From: Bifidobacterium pseudolongum subsp. globosum
GTDB lineage: Bacteria; Actinomycetota; Actinomycetes; Actinomycetales; Bifidobacteriaceae
Assembly: GCF_004155535.1 (NCBI RefSeq)
Contig: NZ_RYUH01000006.1
Coordinates: forward strand, 35,233 to 99,232
Length of the DNA stretch: 64,000 nt
Reading direction: 5' to 3'
This document shows positions 1-8,264 of this stretch, piece by piece (position 1 is the stretch's first letter; each line of letters starts with the position of its first letter). A model generated the notes under the pieces. The model saw nothing but the letters and a program-made list of their open reading frames with translations, did no database searches and had not been told where the DNA came from. A program made the translations under genes and the position numbers.

Positions 1-28
1 ACTGCGAGAAACGGCGGGGTTCGATGAA

Positions 29-310
29 GTGCTTAAATGGGCGCTGCGCGTTTACGCAGTGGCGTCCATATCAGGTGATCCGCCAACGAAAACTGTTGCC
101 GAAACATTTGGCGTGCCTCTGCGCACGGCGTCATACTGGGTCAAAAAAGCGAAGGCGAAGTTTGGGCCTGAGCTACGCGGCGGCGAGAAATCGCTGACGC
201 CCTACCCCAACGGAGACAAGCACTCCAGCATGGATGATGACGCAACGCGAGCGGCGACGGACTGGTTCGTTGACATCGCCTACAAGCAGCCAATGAAAGG
301 CGGTGAGTGA
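29..310 (+). CDS. HTH-like protein of an integrative element (possibly 5'-partial)
   Basis: A small reading frame of about 93 residues from a GTG at 29. The frame stays open to the left edge of the window, so the true start may lie upstream. Residues about 25-50 (segment AETFGVPLRTASYWVKKAK) look like a helix-turn-helix that would bind DNA. The remainder is polar with no recognisable domain. It ends 3 bp before the integrase gene, which suggests co-transcription and a role in element regulation or excision. That role is inferred from position only. I do not recognise the family. Confidence 0.55.
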   Translation: MLKWALRVYAVASISGDPPTKTVAETFGVPLRTASYWVKKAKAKFGPELRGGEKSLTPYPNGDKHSSMDDDATRAATDWFVDIAYKQPMKGGE

Positions 311-313
311 GCC

Positions 314-1504
314 ATGGCTAAGAGTTCTGCCAGTTATACGACCTCCGTCCCCGGGGTGACTGGGTACGACACGGCGCGGTCTGGACGCCTGTACATGGCG
401 CAGTGGGTGCAGCCGCTCGCCAACGGCTACAAGAAGCACTGCAAGAAGCGTGGATTCGCAACGATACGCGACGCCGCCGCATACAAGCGCAAGATGGAAG
501 AAGCGAACGATCGTGGCGTCGGCATCGACCCAGCGGCCAGCCGCATCACCATCAGCCAACTATCCGAAGAATGGCTCGACATGCGCAAGTCAGTCGTAAA
601 GACACGCACATGGGAATCCGAAGAGTCGCACCACCGCGTACATATTGTCCCGTATTGGGGTGACACGACCATCGGCTCAATCCGCTTCAGCGCCATCCAA
701 GCATGGGTAGCGGAACTCACAGGGGAAGGACTCGCACCGAAGACAGTCCACAACGTCTACGCGGACTTCGCCGCGCTCATCCGATACGCGCTGCGCGACC
801 GGCTCATCACCGTGAACCCATGCGACGGTATCAAGCTCCCCAAGATACCGCCGCGTGAGATGGTGTGCCTCACGCCGGAAGAACTCGGCAGACTCGCGGA
901 CGCCTCAGGCTACTACAAGCCATATATCCTCACGCTGGGCACGTGCGGGTTACGTGACGGTGAAGCCCGTGCCCTGCGCGTACGCAACATCGACTTCGAC
1001 AAGCGTCGCATCGCCGTCGAATCCACGTTTGAACGCACCAACACCGAAGGATGGATAGAGAACCCGCCCAAGACATGGGAGCGTCGGGACGTCGCCGTAC
1101 CGGCCGTCACGATCGACGCGCTACGCGAACTCTGCGCCGACAAAGCACCGGACGACTTCGTTTTCCGCCAACCAAACGGTGAGATGATGCCCCAACAAAA
1201 GCGCGCGCACGTCGCAAAGAAGGAAGGTGCGTTCCAATGGTTCGGGCGCGCGATCGTGGACAGCGGCGTACCTTCGCTGCGCATACACGACCTCCGCCAC
1301 ACGACGGCCTCTATAGCCATATCTGCTGGTGCGAACGTGAAAGCCGTCCAGAAGCTCTTAGGCCACAAGGACGCGAAAGAAACGCTCAACACGTACGCTT
1401 CATTGTTCGAGCGCGATCTGGATGAAGTCGCGGACCGGATGAACGCCGCCATGACCACGCCACCCACCCCGGCCCCCTCTAGAGAGAGTATGCGAAAAGA
1501 GTAG
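314..1504 (+). CDS. int: Tyrosine-type site-specific integrase
   Basis: A 396-residue phage/ICE-type tyrosine recombinase that would integrate and excise the element to its left. The N-terminal third holds an arm-binding and SAM-like core-binding region (roughly residues 60-165, with the segment SEEWLDMRKSVVKTRTWES). The catalytic domain follows from about residue 185. It shows the first Arg in CGLRDGEARALRV, the H-x-x-R box in RIHDLRHTTAS, the second His in LLGHKD, and the Tyr nucleophile in TLNTYASLF near residue 360. The length is normal and the gene looks intact. Arm-type direct repeats and a tRNA-Gly 3' fragment lie directly downstream, the usual layout at an element end. The start is ATG 314, just after the stop of the upstream HTH-like gene. 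Confidence 0.93.
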   Translation: MAKSSASYTTSVPGVTGYDTARSGRLYMAQWVQPLANGYKKHCKKRGFATIRDAAAYKRKMEEANDRGVGIDPAASRITISQLSEEWLDMRKSVVKTRTWESEESHHRVHIVPYWGDTTIGSIRFSAIQAWVAELTGEGLAPKTVHNVYADFAALIRYALRDRLITVNPCDGIKLPKIPPREMVCLTPEELGRLADASGYYKPYILTLGTCGLRDGEARALRVRNIDFDKRRIAVESTFERTNTEGWIENPPKTWERRDVAVPAVTIDALRELCADKAPDDFVFRQPNGEMMPQQKRAHVAKKEGAFQWFGRAIVDSGVPSLRIHDLRHTTASIAISAGANVKAVQKLLGHKDAKETLNTYASLFERDLDEVADRMNAAMTTPPTPAPSRESMRKE

Positions 1505-1590
1505 AAAGAGTAAGAAGAGTAAGTAATATCAAGGGTTCTGAGATGGAAAGAGTAACGGAAAGAGTAAAAAGAGTAAATCACTCTTTCCGT
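1485..1590 (+). repeat. Direct AGAGTA repeats and hairpin: probable integrase arm-type sites
   Basis: Seven copies of AGAGTA start at 1485, 1498, 1507, 1516, 1549, 1561 and 1570. Many are 9-13 bp apart and the usual context is GAAAGAGTAA. A perfect 11-bp inverted repeat joins 1555-1565 (ACGGAAAGAGT) to 1580-1590. The array overlaps the end of int and lies about 100 bp from the tRNA fragment, where arm-type sites of tyrosine integrases are usually found. The function is inferred. Confidence 0.6.
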
Positions 1591-1642
1591 GTGCCTTCGT
1601 GAGCCGAATATGAGCCATTGCACCATATCAGCCATAAGGAAT

Positions 1643-1658
1643 CGTTGGTATTCCAACG
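1643..1658. repeat. Short inverted repeat CGTTGG-TATT-CCAACG beside att
   Basis: A 6-bp inverted repeat with a 4-nt spacer lies 22 bp left of the tRNA fragment. Its right arm, TTCCAACG, recurs at 1721-1728 on the chromosomal side. It could be a core-type or Xis site, but this is only suggested by position. Confidence 0.3.
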
Positions 1659-1679
1659 TTTCTAAGCGCTTCTATACGA

Positions 1680-1705
1680 GGGTTCGATTCCCGTCATCCG
1701 CTCCA
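1680..1705 (+). other. Attachment-site remnant: 3' end of a tRNA-Gly gene (att)
   Basis: The sequence GGGTTCGATTCCCGT followed by CATCCGCTCCA is the T-arm, 3' acceptor strand and CCA of an actinobacterial tRNA-Gly, whose 5' acceptor strand would be GCGGATG. Nothing upstream can fold as the rest of a tRNA, and pairing in the T-stem breaks just to the left. This is therefore the duplicated 3' portion left at one end of an element integrated into a tRNA gene. The intact tRNA should lie at the other end, left of this window. Confidence 0.8.
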
Positions 1706-1708
1706 CTA

Positions 1709-1742
1709 GAAACGGCTGATTTCCAACGATTTCAGCCGTTTT
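1709..1742 (+). terminator. Terminator downstream of the tRNA-Gly fragment
   Basis: AAACGGCTG pairs with CAGCCGTTT across a loop containing TTTCCAACGA, followed by a run of T. This is probably the original terminator of the tRNA-Gly gene, left on the chromosomal side when the element inserted. Confidence 0.75.
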
Positions 1743-1758
1743 TGCATGTGTGCCCGAG

Positions 1759-1890
1759 GTGTTTCGGACGGTTATTAGGCGTATCTGTCGCAAATATCAA
1801 TGTCCCTCCGTTTTTTCGGACAGTTGCGGGGCGTATCTGTCTGAAAAATCGGTGCCGTTCCGTGTTTTCGGACAGATACAGACGGTTGTC
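1759..1890. repeat. Degenerate tandem repeat, about 51-bp period (TTTTCGGACAG family)
   Basis: Units begin near 1759, 1810 and 1862. Each starts GTGTTTTCGGACAG or a variant. The first two continue with GGCGTATCTGTC about 20 bp later. Reading across unit junctions gives an imperfect palindrome, CTGTC-GAAAA to TTTTCGGACAG. A related sequence lies at 63837-63886, near another tRNA gene. No coding sense is evident. Confidence 0.6.
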
Positions 1891-2264
1891 ATGCTCAGCG
1901 GCCCCGGATATGACTTTCGTCAAGGGGTGCTCTGAGGTTCGTCGTCCGACAGCGCGGATCGCATGAAGAAGGTAGCCATGGAGTGTGAAGGGCGCTTGTG
2001 AAGGGCACTACAGAGCGAGGTGGGTTGGCGTCGCGGGCCACGGAGGGAGCCGCATACGTCTCGCACCTGCGACCACGCCACTCGAACCCGCACACAGCCT
2101 CCGGCAGCTGAATCGGCGCCTGTGCACCAGGGTTGCGCTAGAGTTGCGGCTAGAACATGGGCCGGCACGCCGCCACCTGGGGCATGGCGCGCCGCCCCAC
2201 GCACACAGTCGTACACAGACATACACGCACAGCACACGGCGAGCCACAGGAAGGCGGTTGACGA
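1891..2264. other. Intergenic region, no gene recognised
   Basis: About 370 bp between the repeat block and the membrane-protein gene. Several frames are open because of GC bias, but none has a recognisable product or a convincing start. The last 20 bp contain AGGAAGG, the likely ribosome-binding site of the next gene. Confidence 0.5.
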
Positions 2265-3041
2265 ATGCGCACGGACCCGCACACCACAGACGCGCACCAC
2301 TCGCAGCACACAGGCGACGACCAGACCGCAGCCCCCCTACGCATGCTCGACGAGGAGACGACGGTGCGCAACGAGCCGCGCCCCGCCGCCGCGCACCCCA
2401 CCACCGGCGCGGCTGTGGAGCTCAACGTGGTGTCGAAGCACCCCGACGCCACGATTCCCGAATCGGACATCTCGCTCGCCGACATCGAGCGCAAACGCGC
2501 GCACCCGTTGCGCACGCTGTGCTACATCGTGCTCGTGCTCGTCGCGTTGATCCTGCCGTACTGGGCCGGCCGCACGGTCGGCTCGCAGCACACCGCGTGG
2601 GTCGTCGAACGCTTCGGCGCCATCGACCCGCGCGCGATTGCGCTCGTCTCCTGGTCGGTCACGGTGTTCGCCGTGCTGTCGGTCGTCATGCTCATCATCG
2701 ACCGGGTCAAGGCGCTGTGGTTCACGCTGTTCGTGGTGCTGCTGTGCGTCGAGCAGTTCATCGGCGGCGTGGCGATGCTCCGCTTCGACTTCTGGCATTC
2801 CACCTACGTGATCTACGGCGACGCCGCGCGCGTGGCGAACGCCGCCGACTTGGGCATCATCGCCGCCGGCTTGGCGCTCGCCGTGTTCGCCGTGGTGTGG
2901 GTGGGCCTGCTCGTCGCGATCAAAAAAGACTCGCCGCTCAACGTGCTCACGCATGTGTGGACGTCGCTGATCCTGCTGCTCGTCTTCGAGACGATCGCGC
3001 TGCTCATTGTGATGTTCGGCGGTTTGCTCACGGTCGTATAG
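2265..3041 (+). CDS. Hypothetical four-helix membrane protein
   Basis: A 258-residue protein with a hydrophilic N-terminus of about 80 residues followed by four predicted membrane helices near residues 85-105, 128-150, 155-172 and 200-222, plus a last hydrophobic stretch near 233-257. No family was recognised. ATG 2265 is preceded by AGGAAGG at a suitable distance. An internal ATG at 2343 is an alternative that would remove part of the disordered N-terminus. It runs convergently towards the dehydrogenase gene, with 9 bp between the stops. Confidence 0.75.
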   Translation: MRTDPHTTDAHHSQHTGDDQTAAPLRMLDEETTVRNEPRPAAAHPTTGAAVELNVVSKHPDATIPESDISLADIERKRAHPLRTLCYIVLVLVALILPYWAGRTVGSQHTAWVVERFGAIDPRAIALVSWSVTVFAVLSVVMLIIDRVKALWFTLFVVLLCVEQFIGGVAMLRFDFWHSTYVIYGDAARVANAADLGIIAAGLALAVFAVVWVGLLVAIKKDSPLNVLTHVWTSLILLLVFETIALLIVMFGGLLTVV

Positions 3042-3050
3042 GCGTGCCGC

Positions 3051-4022
3051 TCACAACAGCCCGATGCGGCGCAGATTCTCCTTCACATGCGCGCAGCTCG
3101 CCTGGAATTCGCGCAGTTCGGCGTCGCTGAGGTCGAAGTGCAGCACTTCTTCGACGCCGTTGGCGCCGATGACGCACGGCAGCGACGTGAAGAAGCCGCT
3201 CTCGCCGTAATCGCCGGTCATGAGCGTCGAACACGGCGTGATGTAATGTTCGTTCGACACGACGGCGCGCACAAGGCGCACGGCGGCGTCGGCCACCGCG
3301 AACTCGGTGCACTGTTTGCCGGCGTATGTCACATATCCGCCGTGCCGCGCCTCCTGCTCGACCTGCGCCTCGTCGAATCCGAATCGCTCCGGCTGTTCCC
3401 CTCTGAGCTGCGCGAGTGGCTTGCCGCCGAAGTTGACGGCGCTCCACGCGGCGAACATGCTGCTGCCGTGCTCGCCGAGCATGTAGGCGCAGATCGAATG
3501 CTGGTCGTAGCCGGTGGCGCGCGAGAGCGCATATTTGAGACGGCTGGAATCGAGCGCGGTGCCGGTGCCGATGACGCGGCTTGGGTCCATGCCGGAGAGT
3601 TTCCAGATCTCGGTGGCGACGACGTCGCACGGGTTCGAGAGGGTGATCCACACGCCGTCGAACCCCGCGTCGGCGATCGGCTTGATGAACGTCTTCGCTG
3701 TCTCGGTGGTGTAGAACAGCTCGCCGTCGCGGTCCTGGCTTGCGAGGCTGACCTTGCCGGCGGCGTTGACGATGACGTCGCATTCGGCGAGCCGCGCATA
3801 GTCGTCGCCGCAGTTGGCGAGCGCCACGTTGTGCGGGCAGAAGGCGAGCGAATCGCCCAGGTCCTGCACTTCGGCGGCGAGCTTGGCGCTGTGGTCCTCG
3901 TCTCCCGAGCACTGCTCCGTCATATACAGTTCGTCGCCGATGCCCTGCAGCACGAGGCTGTTCGCCACGTGCGCCCCCACATGCCCCATGCCGACGATGC
4001 CGATTTTCGTAACAGTGCCCAT
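3051..4022 (-). CDS. L-lactate dehydrogenase-like 2-hydroxyacid dehydrogenase
   Basis: A 323-residue member of the LDH/MDH superfamily that should interconvert a 2-oxoacid and an L-2-hydroxyacid using NAD(H). The N-terminal Rossmann motif is GIVGMGHVGAHV. Asp and Arg of the catalytic pair lie in LDSSRLKYAL, and the catalytic His is in LGEHGSSMF. The mobile-loop region reads AGKVSLASQDRDGE and differs from the usual loop of lactate dehydrogenases, so the substrate may not be pyruvate. It could be an L-2-hydroxyisocaproate-type enzyme. The start is ATG 4022, preceded on the minus strand by the strong site AAGGAGGAAC. Frames further upstream lack support. It is transcribed away from rpsO. Confidence 0.85.
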   Translation of the reverse strand: MGTVTKIGIVGMGHVGAHVANSLVLQGIGDELYMTEQCSGDEDHSAKLAAEVQDLGDSLAFCPHNVALANCGDDYARLAECDVIVNAAGKVSLASQDRDGELFYTTETAKTFIKPIADAGFDGVWITLSNPCDVVATEIWKLSGMDPSRVIGTGTALDSSRLKYALSRATGYDQHSICAYMLGEHGSSMFAAWSAVNFGGKPLAQLRGEQPERFGFDEAQVEQEARHGGYVTYAGKQCTEFAVADAAVRLVRAVVSNEHYITPCSTLMTGDYGESGFFTSLPCVIGANGVEEVLHFDLSDAELREFQASCAHVKENLRRIGLL

Positions 4023-4251
4023 GGTTGTTCCTCCTTGGTGGTTCGGTTGGATGGTTGCGCACATTGTATGGGCGCTCCTGTTGCGGCCATGCGGAGCGCA
4101 TGGGCGGCTCGCCGCTCGGTGAACAAAAAGGCCACATGGTGGACGGTCGCGGGGAGTGGGTACACTGTTTCTTTGGCGTGTTTTCGCCCGCGGATAGAGA
4201 GCGCTCCGGCACAGTGCCGGCGGCACCGCGCAGTGCAATAAGGAGGATGCC

Positions 4252-4521
4252 GTGGCATTGACGGCTGAAGAAAAGCAGGACATCATCGCTAAGTACGCTA
4301 CCCATGAGGGCGACACCGGCTCCCCGGAGGTTCAGGTCGCGCTGCTCACCAAGCGCATCGCGGACCTGACCGAGCACCTCAAGGAGCACAAGCATGACCA
4401 CCATTCGCGTCGTGGTCTGCTGCTCATGGTCGGTGACCGTCGTCGTCTGCTTGATTACCTCAAGGGCGTTGACATCAACCGTTACCGTGACCTGATCGAG
4501 CGCCTGGGTCTGCGTCGATAA
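4252..4521 (+). CDS. rpsO: 30S ribosomal protein S15
   Basis: An 89-residue S15, full length. It binds the central domain of 16S rRNA early in 30S assembly. Hallmarks are [19 protein letters not shown] near the N-terminus and [21 protein letters not shown]. The start is GTG 4252, with AAGGAGG just upstream. A strong terminator follows and pnp comes next, the rpsO-pnp order widespread in bacteria. In other species S15 regulates its own mRNA; I did not identify such a pseudoknot here. Confidence 0.98.
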   Translation: MALTAEEKQDIIAKYATHEGDTGSPEVQVALLTKRIADLTEHLKEHKHDHHSRRGLLLMVGDRRRLLDYLKGVDINRYRDLIERLGLRR

Positions 4522-4532
4522 GACATTCTTCC

Positions 4533-4566
4533 GCCCGAGTTCGGCACAGCCGGCTCGGGCTTTTTG
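4533..4566 (+). terminator. rpsO terminator
   Basis: GCCCGAG pairs with CTCGGGC around a 14-nt loop that can itself pair, followed by TTTTTG. It separates rpsO from pnp, although read-through may also feed pnp. Confidence 0.85.
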
Positions 4567-4781
4567 CTGCCGCCGTGAGCGAAGCGGGGCGTGAGCCCGC
4601 CCTTCGCGCCATGGCTGGTATTACAATGAGGCACTGGTGGAATCACGCGGCATGCGGTCGGGCTGACCGCCTGCCACAGCGCGCGGACTGCGCGCGGCAT
4701 AATCACGGCCTTGCGGCGCACGAGCCGCGGGCCTGACGAGGATGTTTGTAGGAAACAGAACAAAACAAAAGGAGGAACCCT

Positions 4782-7364
4782 ATGGAGGGTCCCGAAATCA
4801 AGGCTGTGGAAGCAGTCATCGACAATGGTTCATATGGCAAGCGCACGCTGCGCTTTGAGACGGGCCGCCTCGCACAGCAGGCTGATGGTGCGGTGGCCGC
4901 CTATCTCGACGACGACTCCATGGTGCTGTCGACCACGACCGCCGGCAGCAGCCCGAAGGAGAATTACGATTTCTTCCCGCTGACCGTCGACGTGGAAGAG
5001 AAGATGTACGCCGCGGGCAAGATCCCGGGCTCGTTCTTCCGCCGCGAAGGCCGCCCGAGCACCGAGGCGATTCTGGCGTGCCGCATCATCGACCGCCCGC
5101 TGCGCCCGCTCTTCCCGCACACCCTGCGCAATGAGGTGCAGGTTGTGGAGACGGTGCTCGCCGTCAATCCCGACGATTCGTACGACATGATCGCGCTGAA
5201 CGCGGCGTCCGCGTCGACGCTGATCTCCGGCCTGCCGTTCTCCGGCCCGGTCGGCGGCGTGCGCCTGGCCCTCATCGACGGCCAGTGGGTCGCGTTCCCG
5301 CGCTGGAGCGAGCGCGAGCGCGCCGTCTTCGAGATCGTGGTCGCGGGCCGCGTGATCGAGAACGGCGACGTCGCGATCGCGATGATCGAGGCCGGCGCCG
5401 GCAAGAACGCATGGTCGCTCATCTATGACGAGGGCCAGGCCAAGCCGGACGAAGAGGTCGTGGCCGGTGGCCTTGAGGCGGCCAAGCCGTTCATCAAGGT
5501 GCTGTGCGACGCGCAGAACGAGCTCAAGGAGATCGCCGCCAAGGAGACGCGCGACTTCCCGCTGTTCCCCGAATACACCGACGACCTGTACAACCGCATC
5601 GACGAGATCGCGCACGCCGACCTCGACGAGGCGCTGTCGATCGCCGAGAAGCTGCCGCGTCAGGAGCGCATCCACGAGATCAAGGAGCGCGTGCGCGAGA
5701 CGCTGTCCGTCGAGTTCACCGACATGGACGAGGCGGAGAAGGACAAGGAGCTGGGCAACGCGTTCAAGGAACTGCAGCGCCAGATCGTGCGCCGCCGCAT
5801 CCTGACCCAGGACTACCGCATCGACGGCCGTGGCCTGCGCGACATCCGCACGCTGTCCGCCGAAGTGGACATCGTGCCGCGCGTGCACGGCTCCGCGCTG
5901 TTCCAGCGTGGCGAAACGCAGATCCTGGGCGTCACGACGCTCAACATGCTCAAGATGGAGCAGCAGATCGACGCGCTGAGCGGCCCGCAGACCAAGCGCT
6001 ACATGCACAATTACGAGATGCCGCCGTATTCGACCGGTGAGACCGGCCGCATCGGCACGCCGAAGCGCCGCGAAATCGGCCATGGCGCGCTCGCCGAGAA
6101 GGCGATCGTGCCGGTGCTGCCGAGCCGCGAGGAGTTCCCGTACGCGATCCGCCAGGTCTCCGAGGCCATCGGTTCGAACGGCTCCACGTCGATGGGCTCC
6201 GTGTGCGCCTCCACGCTGTCGCTGCTGGCCGCCGGCGTGCCGCTCAAGGCGCCGGTCGCGGGCATCGCGATGGGTCTCGTCTCCGGTGATGTGGACGGCG
6301 AGCACGTCTACAAGACGCTCACCGACATCCTGGGCGCCGAAGACGCGTTCGGTGACATGGACTTCAAGGTCGCCGGCACCGCCGACTTCATCACCGCACT
6401 GCAGCTCGACACGAAGCTCGACGGCATTCCGGCCGACGTGCTCGCCGGCGCGCTCAAGCAGGCGCATGAGGCGCGCACCACGATCCTCGAAGTGATCAAC
6501 GAGTGCATCGACGGCCCGGCCGAGATGAGCCCGACCGCGCCGCGCATCGTCACAATCACGATCCCGGTGGACAAGATCGGCGAGGTCATCGGCCCGAAGG
6601 GCAAGATGATCAACCAGATCCAGGAAGACACCGGCGCCGAGATCACGATCGAGGACGACGGCACGGTCTACATCGCCTCCGAAGGTGGCGAGGCCGCCGC
6701 GAAGGCGAAGGAGATCATCGACCAGATCGCCAACCCGCATGTGCCGGAAGCCGGCGAGACATACACGGGCAAGGTCGTGAAGACCACGAGCTTCGGCGCG
6801 TTCGTCAACCTGACCCCGGGCACCGACGGCCTGCTGCACATCTCGCAGATCCGCAACCTCGCCGACGGCGAGCGCATCGACGCCGTCGAGGACGTGCTCA
6901 AGGAAGGCGACACCGTCGAGGTCGTGGTGCAGGGTGTGGACGACCGCGGCAAGATCTCGCTCGCGATCCCGGGCTTTGAGAACCAGGAGTCCCCGGCGCC
7001 GCGCCGCGACCGTGACGACCGCCCGCGCCGCGACGACCGCCGTTCCGAGCGCCGCCCGCGCCGCGACCGCGATGACCGCGACCGCGACTACGACGATCGC
7101 CCGCGCCGCCGTCACGATTACGACGACGACTACGATGACCGTCCGCGCCGTCGTTCGCGCCGCGATGACGACCGTGACTACGACGATCGCCCGCGCCGCC
7201 ACCATGAGGACCGCGATGACCGTCCGCGCCGCCGCCGCAACGACGACCGCAACCCGCGCTACGCCGCCGACGAGAACTACGACGAGTACCGCGCCGGCCG
7301 TGAGGAGCGCCACGAGCGTCCGCGCCGCCGTGTGCGCCGCGACTTCGACCCGTTCGAGGACTGA
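4782..7364 (+). CDS. pnp: Polyribonucleotide nucleotidyltransferase (PNPase)
   Basis: An 860-residue 3'-5' phosphorolytic exoribonuclease of mRNA decay. Two RNase PH-like domains flank an alpha-helical domain. Recognisable segments include [20 protein letters not shown] in the first core and [11 protein letters not shown] and [15 protein letters not shown] in the second. A KH domain starts near residue 592 ([15 protein letters not shown]), and an S1 domain near 657 contains [21 protein letters not shown]. Beyond about residue 740 is an unusual tail of 120 residues made almost wholly of Arg, Asp, Tyr and Pro (repeats like YDDRPRRR), probably a disordered RNA- or protein-binding extension. The start is ATG 4782 with AAAGGAGGAACC upstream. 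Confidence 0.98.
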   Translation: MEGPEIKAVEAVIDNGSYGKRTLRFETGRLAQQADGAVAAYLDDDSMVLSTTTAGSSPKENYDFFPLTVDVEEKMYAAGKIPGSFFRREGRPSTEAILACRIIDRPLRPLFPHTLRNEVQVVETVLAVNPDDSYDMIALNAASASTLISGLPFSGPVGGVRLALIDGQWVAFPRWSERERAVFEIVVAGRVIENGDVAIAMIEAGAGKNAWSLIYDEGQAKPDEEVVAGGLEAAKPFIKVLCDAQNELKEIAAKETRDFPLFPEYTDDLYNRIDEIAHADLDEALSIAEKLPRQERIHEIKERVRETLSVEFTDMDEAEKDKELGNAFKELQRQIVRRRILTQDYRIDGRGLRDIRTLSAEVDIVPRVHGSALFQRGETQILGVTTLNMLKMEQQIDALSGPQTKRYMHNYEMPPYSTGETGRIGTPKRREIGHGALAEKAIVPVLPSREEFPYAIRQVSEAIGSNGSTSMGSVCASTLSLLAAGVPLKAPVAGIAMGLVSGDVDGEHVYKTLTDILGAEDAFGDMDFKVAGTADFITALQLDTKLDGIPADVLAGALKQAHEARTTILEVINECIDGPAEMSPTAPRIVTITIPVDKIGEVIGPKGKMINQIQEDTGAEITIEDDGTVYIASEGGEAAAKAKEIIDQIANPHVPEAGETYTGKVVKTTSFGAFVNLTPGTDGLLHISQIRNLADGERIDAVEDVLKEGDTVEVVVQGVDDRGKISLAIPGFENQESPAPRRDRDDRPRRDDRRSERRPRRDRDDRDRDYDDRPRRRHDYDDDYDDRPRRRSRRDDDRDYDDRPRRHHEDRDDRPRRRRNDDRNPRYAADENYDEYRAGREERHERPRRRVRRDFDPFED

Positions 7365-7373
7365 TCCCCACGC

Positions 7374-7412
7374 ATAGCCCATGCGTCTGCCTGCTGACAG
7401 GGCATGGGCTAC
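7374..7412 (+). other. Hairpin directly after pnp
   Basis: TAGCCCATG and CATGGGCTA form a 9-bp stem just after the pnp stop. It has no T-run and may protect the mRNA 3' end or assist the terminator that follows. Confidence 0.45.
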
Positions 7413-7430
7413 CATGAGCGCCCATGCTTG

Positions 7431-7467
7431 GGGCCCTGTGCCATGATTTTGGCGCAGGGCCCTTTGC
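7431..7467 (+). terminator. pnp terminator
   Basis: GGGCCCTGTGCC pairs with GGCGCAGGGCCC (12 bp, one wobble), followed by TTTG. The T-run is short but the stem is strong. Confidence 0.65.
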
Positions 7468-7628
7468 ATATCTTGCGCAAAGCAATCCGGCGCCGCATGC
7501 GGGAGAGGCGTTGCCCACGAGCTGGACAACGTTGTCAATACCCCGGTGGCGTCATGAGACAATGAAGCCCCAGTATCGGCACGGCGCTGCCGTGGCCGGC
7601 AATCAGTTGGCAAGGAGACCCAAGAATC

Positions 7629-8231
7629 ATGAGTGGTTGGATCATCGCCCTCATCATCGCGATCATCGTGGTGATCGGTGTGTGGATCATCGGCATCTAC
7701 AACAGCCTCGTCGGCATGCGCAACCGCGTGGGCAACGGCTGGTCGCAGATCGACGTATTGCTCAAGCAGCGCGCCGACCTGATCCCGAACCTCGTGGAGA
7801 CCGTCAAGGGCTACGCGGGGCACGAATCGGCCGTCTTCACGCAGGTCACGCAGGCGCGCGCCGGCGCGATGGCCGCGGCGAGCGACCCGAACGCGACGCT
7901 CGAACAGCGCGCCGCCGCCGAACAGCAGCTGAGCAACGCGATGGTCAACCTGCGCGCCACGGCCGAGGCGTACCCGGACCTCAAGGCGAACCAGAACTTC
8001 ATGAACCTGCAGGACCAGCTGCGCCAGATCGAGGACAAGATCGCCTACGCGCGCCAGTTCTACAACGATGTGGTGCTCAAGTACAACAACCGCATCATGC
8101 AGGTGCCCACCAACATCATCGCCGGCATGTTCCACTTCGTGCCCGCGCAGTACTTCGCCGCCGACGAACAGTCGCGCCAAGTGCCGCAGGTCAACTTCAC
8201 GAACCCCACCGTGCCGCAAGTGCGTTTCTGA
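7629..8231 (+). CDS. lemA: LemA family protein
   Basis: A 200-residue LemA protein. An N-terminal membrane anchor (residues 2-24) is followed by the coiled LemA fold with the family signature [11 protein letters not shown] and [20 protein letters not shown]. The C-terminus carries the conserved [18 protein letters not shown]. The biochemical function is unsettled, although LemA is usually encoded next to DUF2207 or TPM-domain proteins, as here. ATG 7629 follows CAAGGAG. It is 33 bp from the first DUF2207 gene and probably co-transcribed. Confidence 0.95.
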   Translation: MSGWIIALIIAIIVVIGVWIIGIYNSLVGMRNRVGNGWSQIDVLLKQRADLIPNLVETVKGYAGHESAVFTQVTQARAGAMAAASDPNATLEQRAAAEQQLSNAMVNLRATAEAYPDLKANQNFMNLQDQLRQIEDKIAYARQFYNDVVLKYNNRIMQVPTNIIAGMFHFVPAQYFAADEQSRQVPQVNFTNPTVPQVRF

Positions 8232-8264
8232 ACCGCCCCTGCGCCGCGCCACTAGGAGCGTCAC

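Noticed and set aside
1620..1706. A complete tRNA at the element end
   Set aside because: Only the T-arm and 3' acceptor strand are present. No D-arm or anticodon stem can be found upstream, so it is an att remnant.
1985..3130. A 381-codon frame on the plus strand overlapping the membrane-protein gene
   Set aside because: Its product is Arg/His/Ala-rich without any domain. The overlapping frame at 2265 gives clear membrane helices and has a ribosome-binding site.
4830..8264. An 1144-codon open frame on the minus strand over pnp and lemA
   Set aside because: Antisense shadow of PNPase and LemA caused by codon bias. Low-complexity composition and no start signal.
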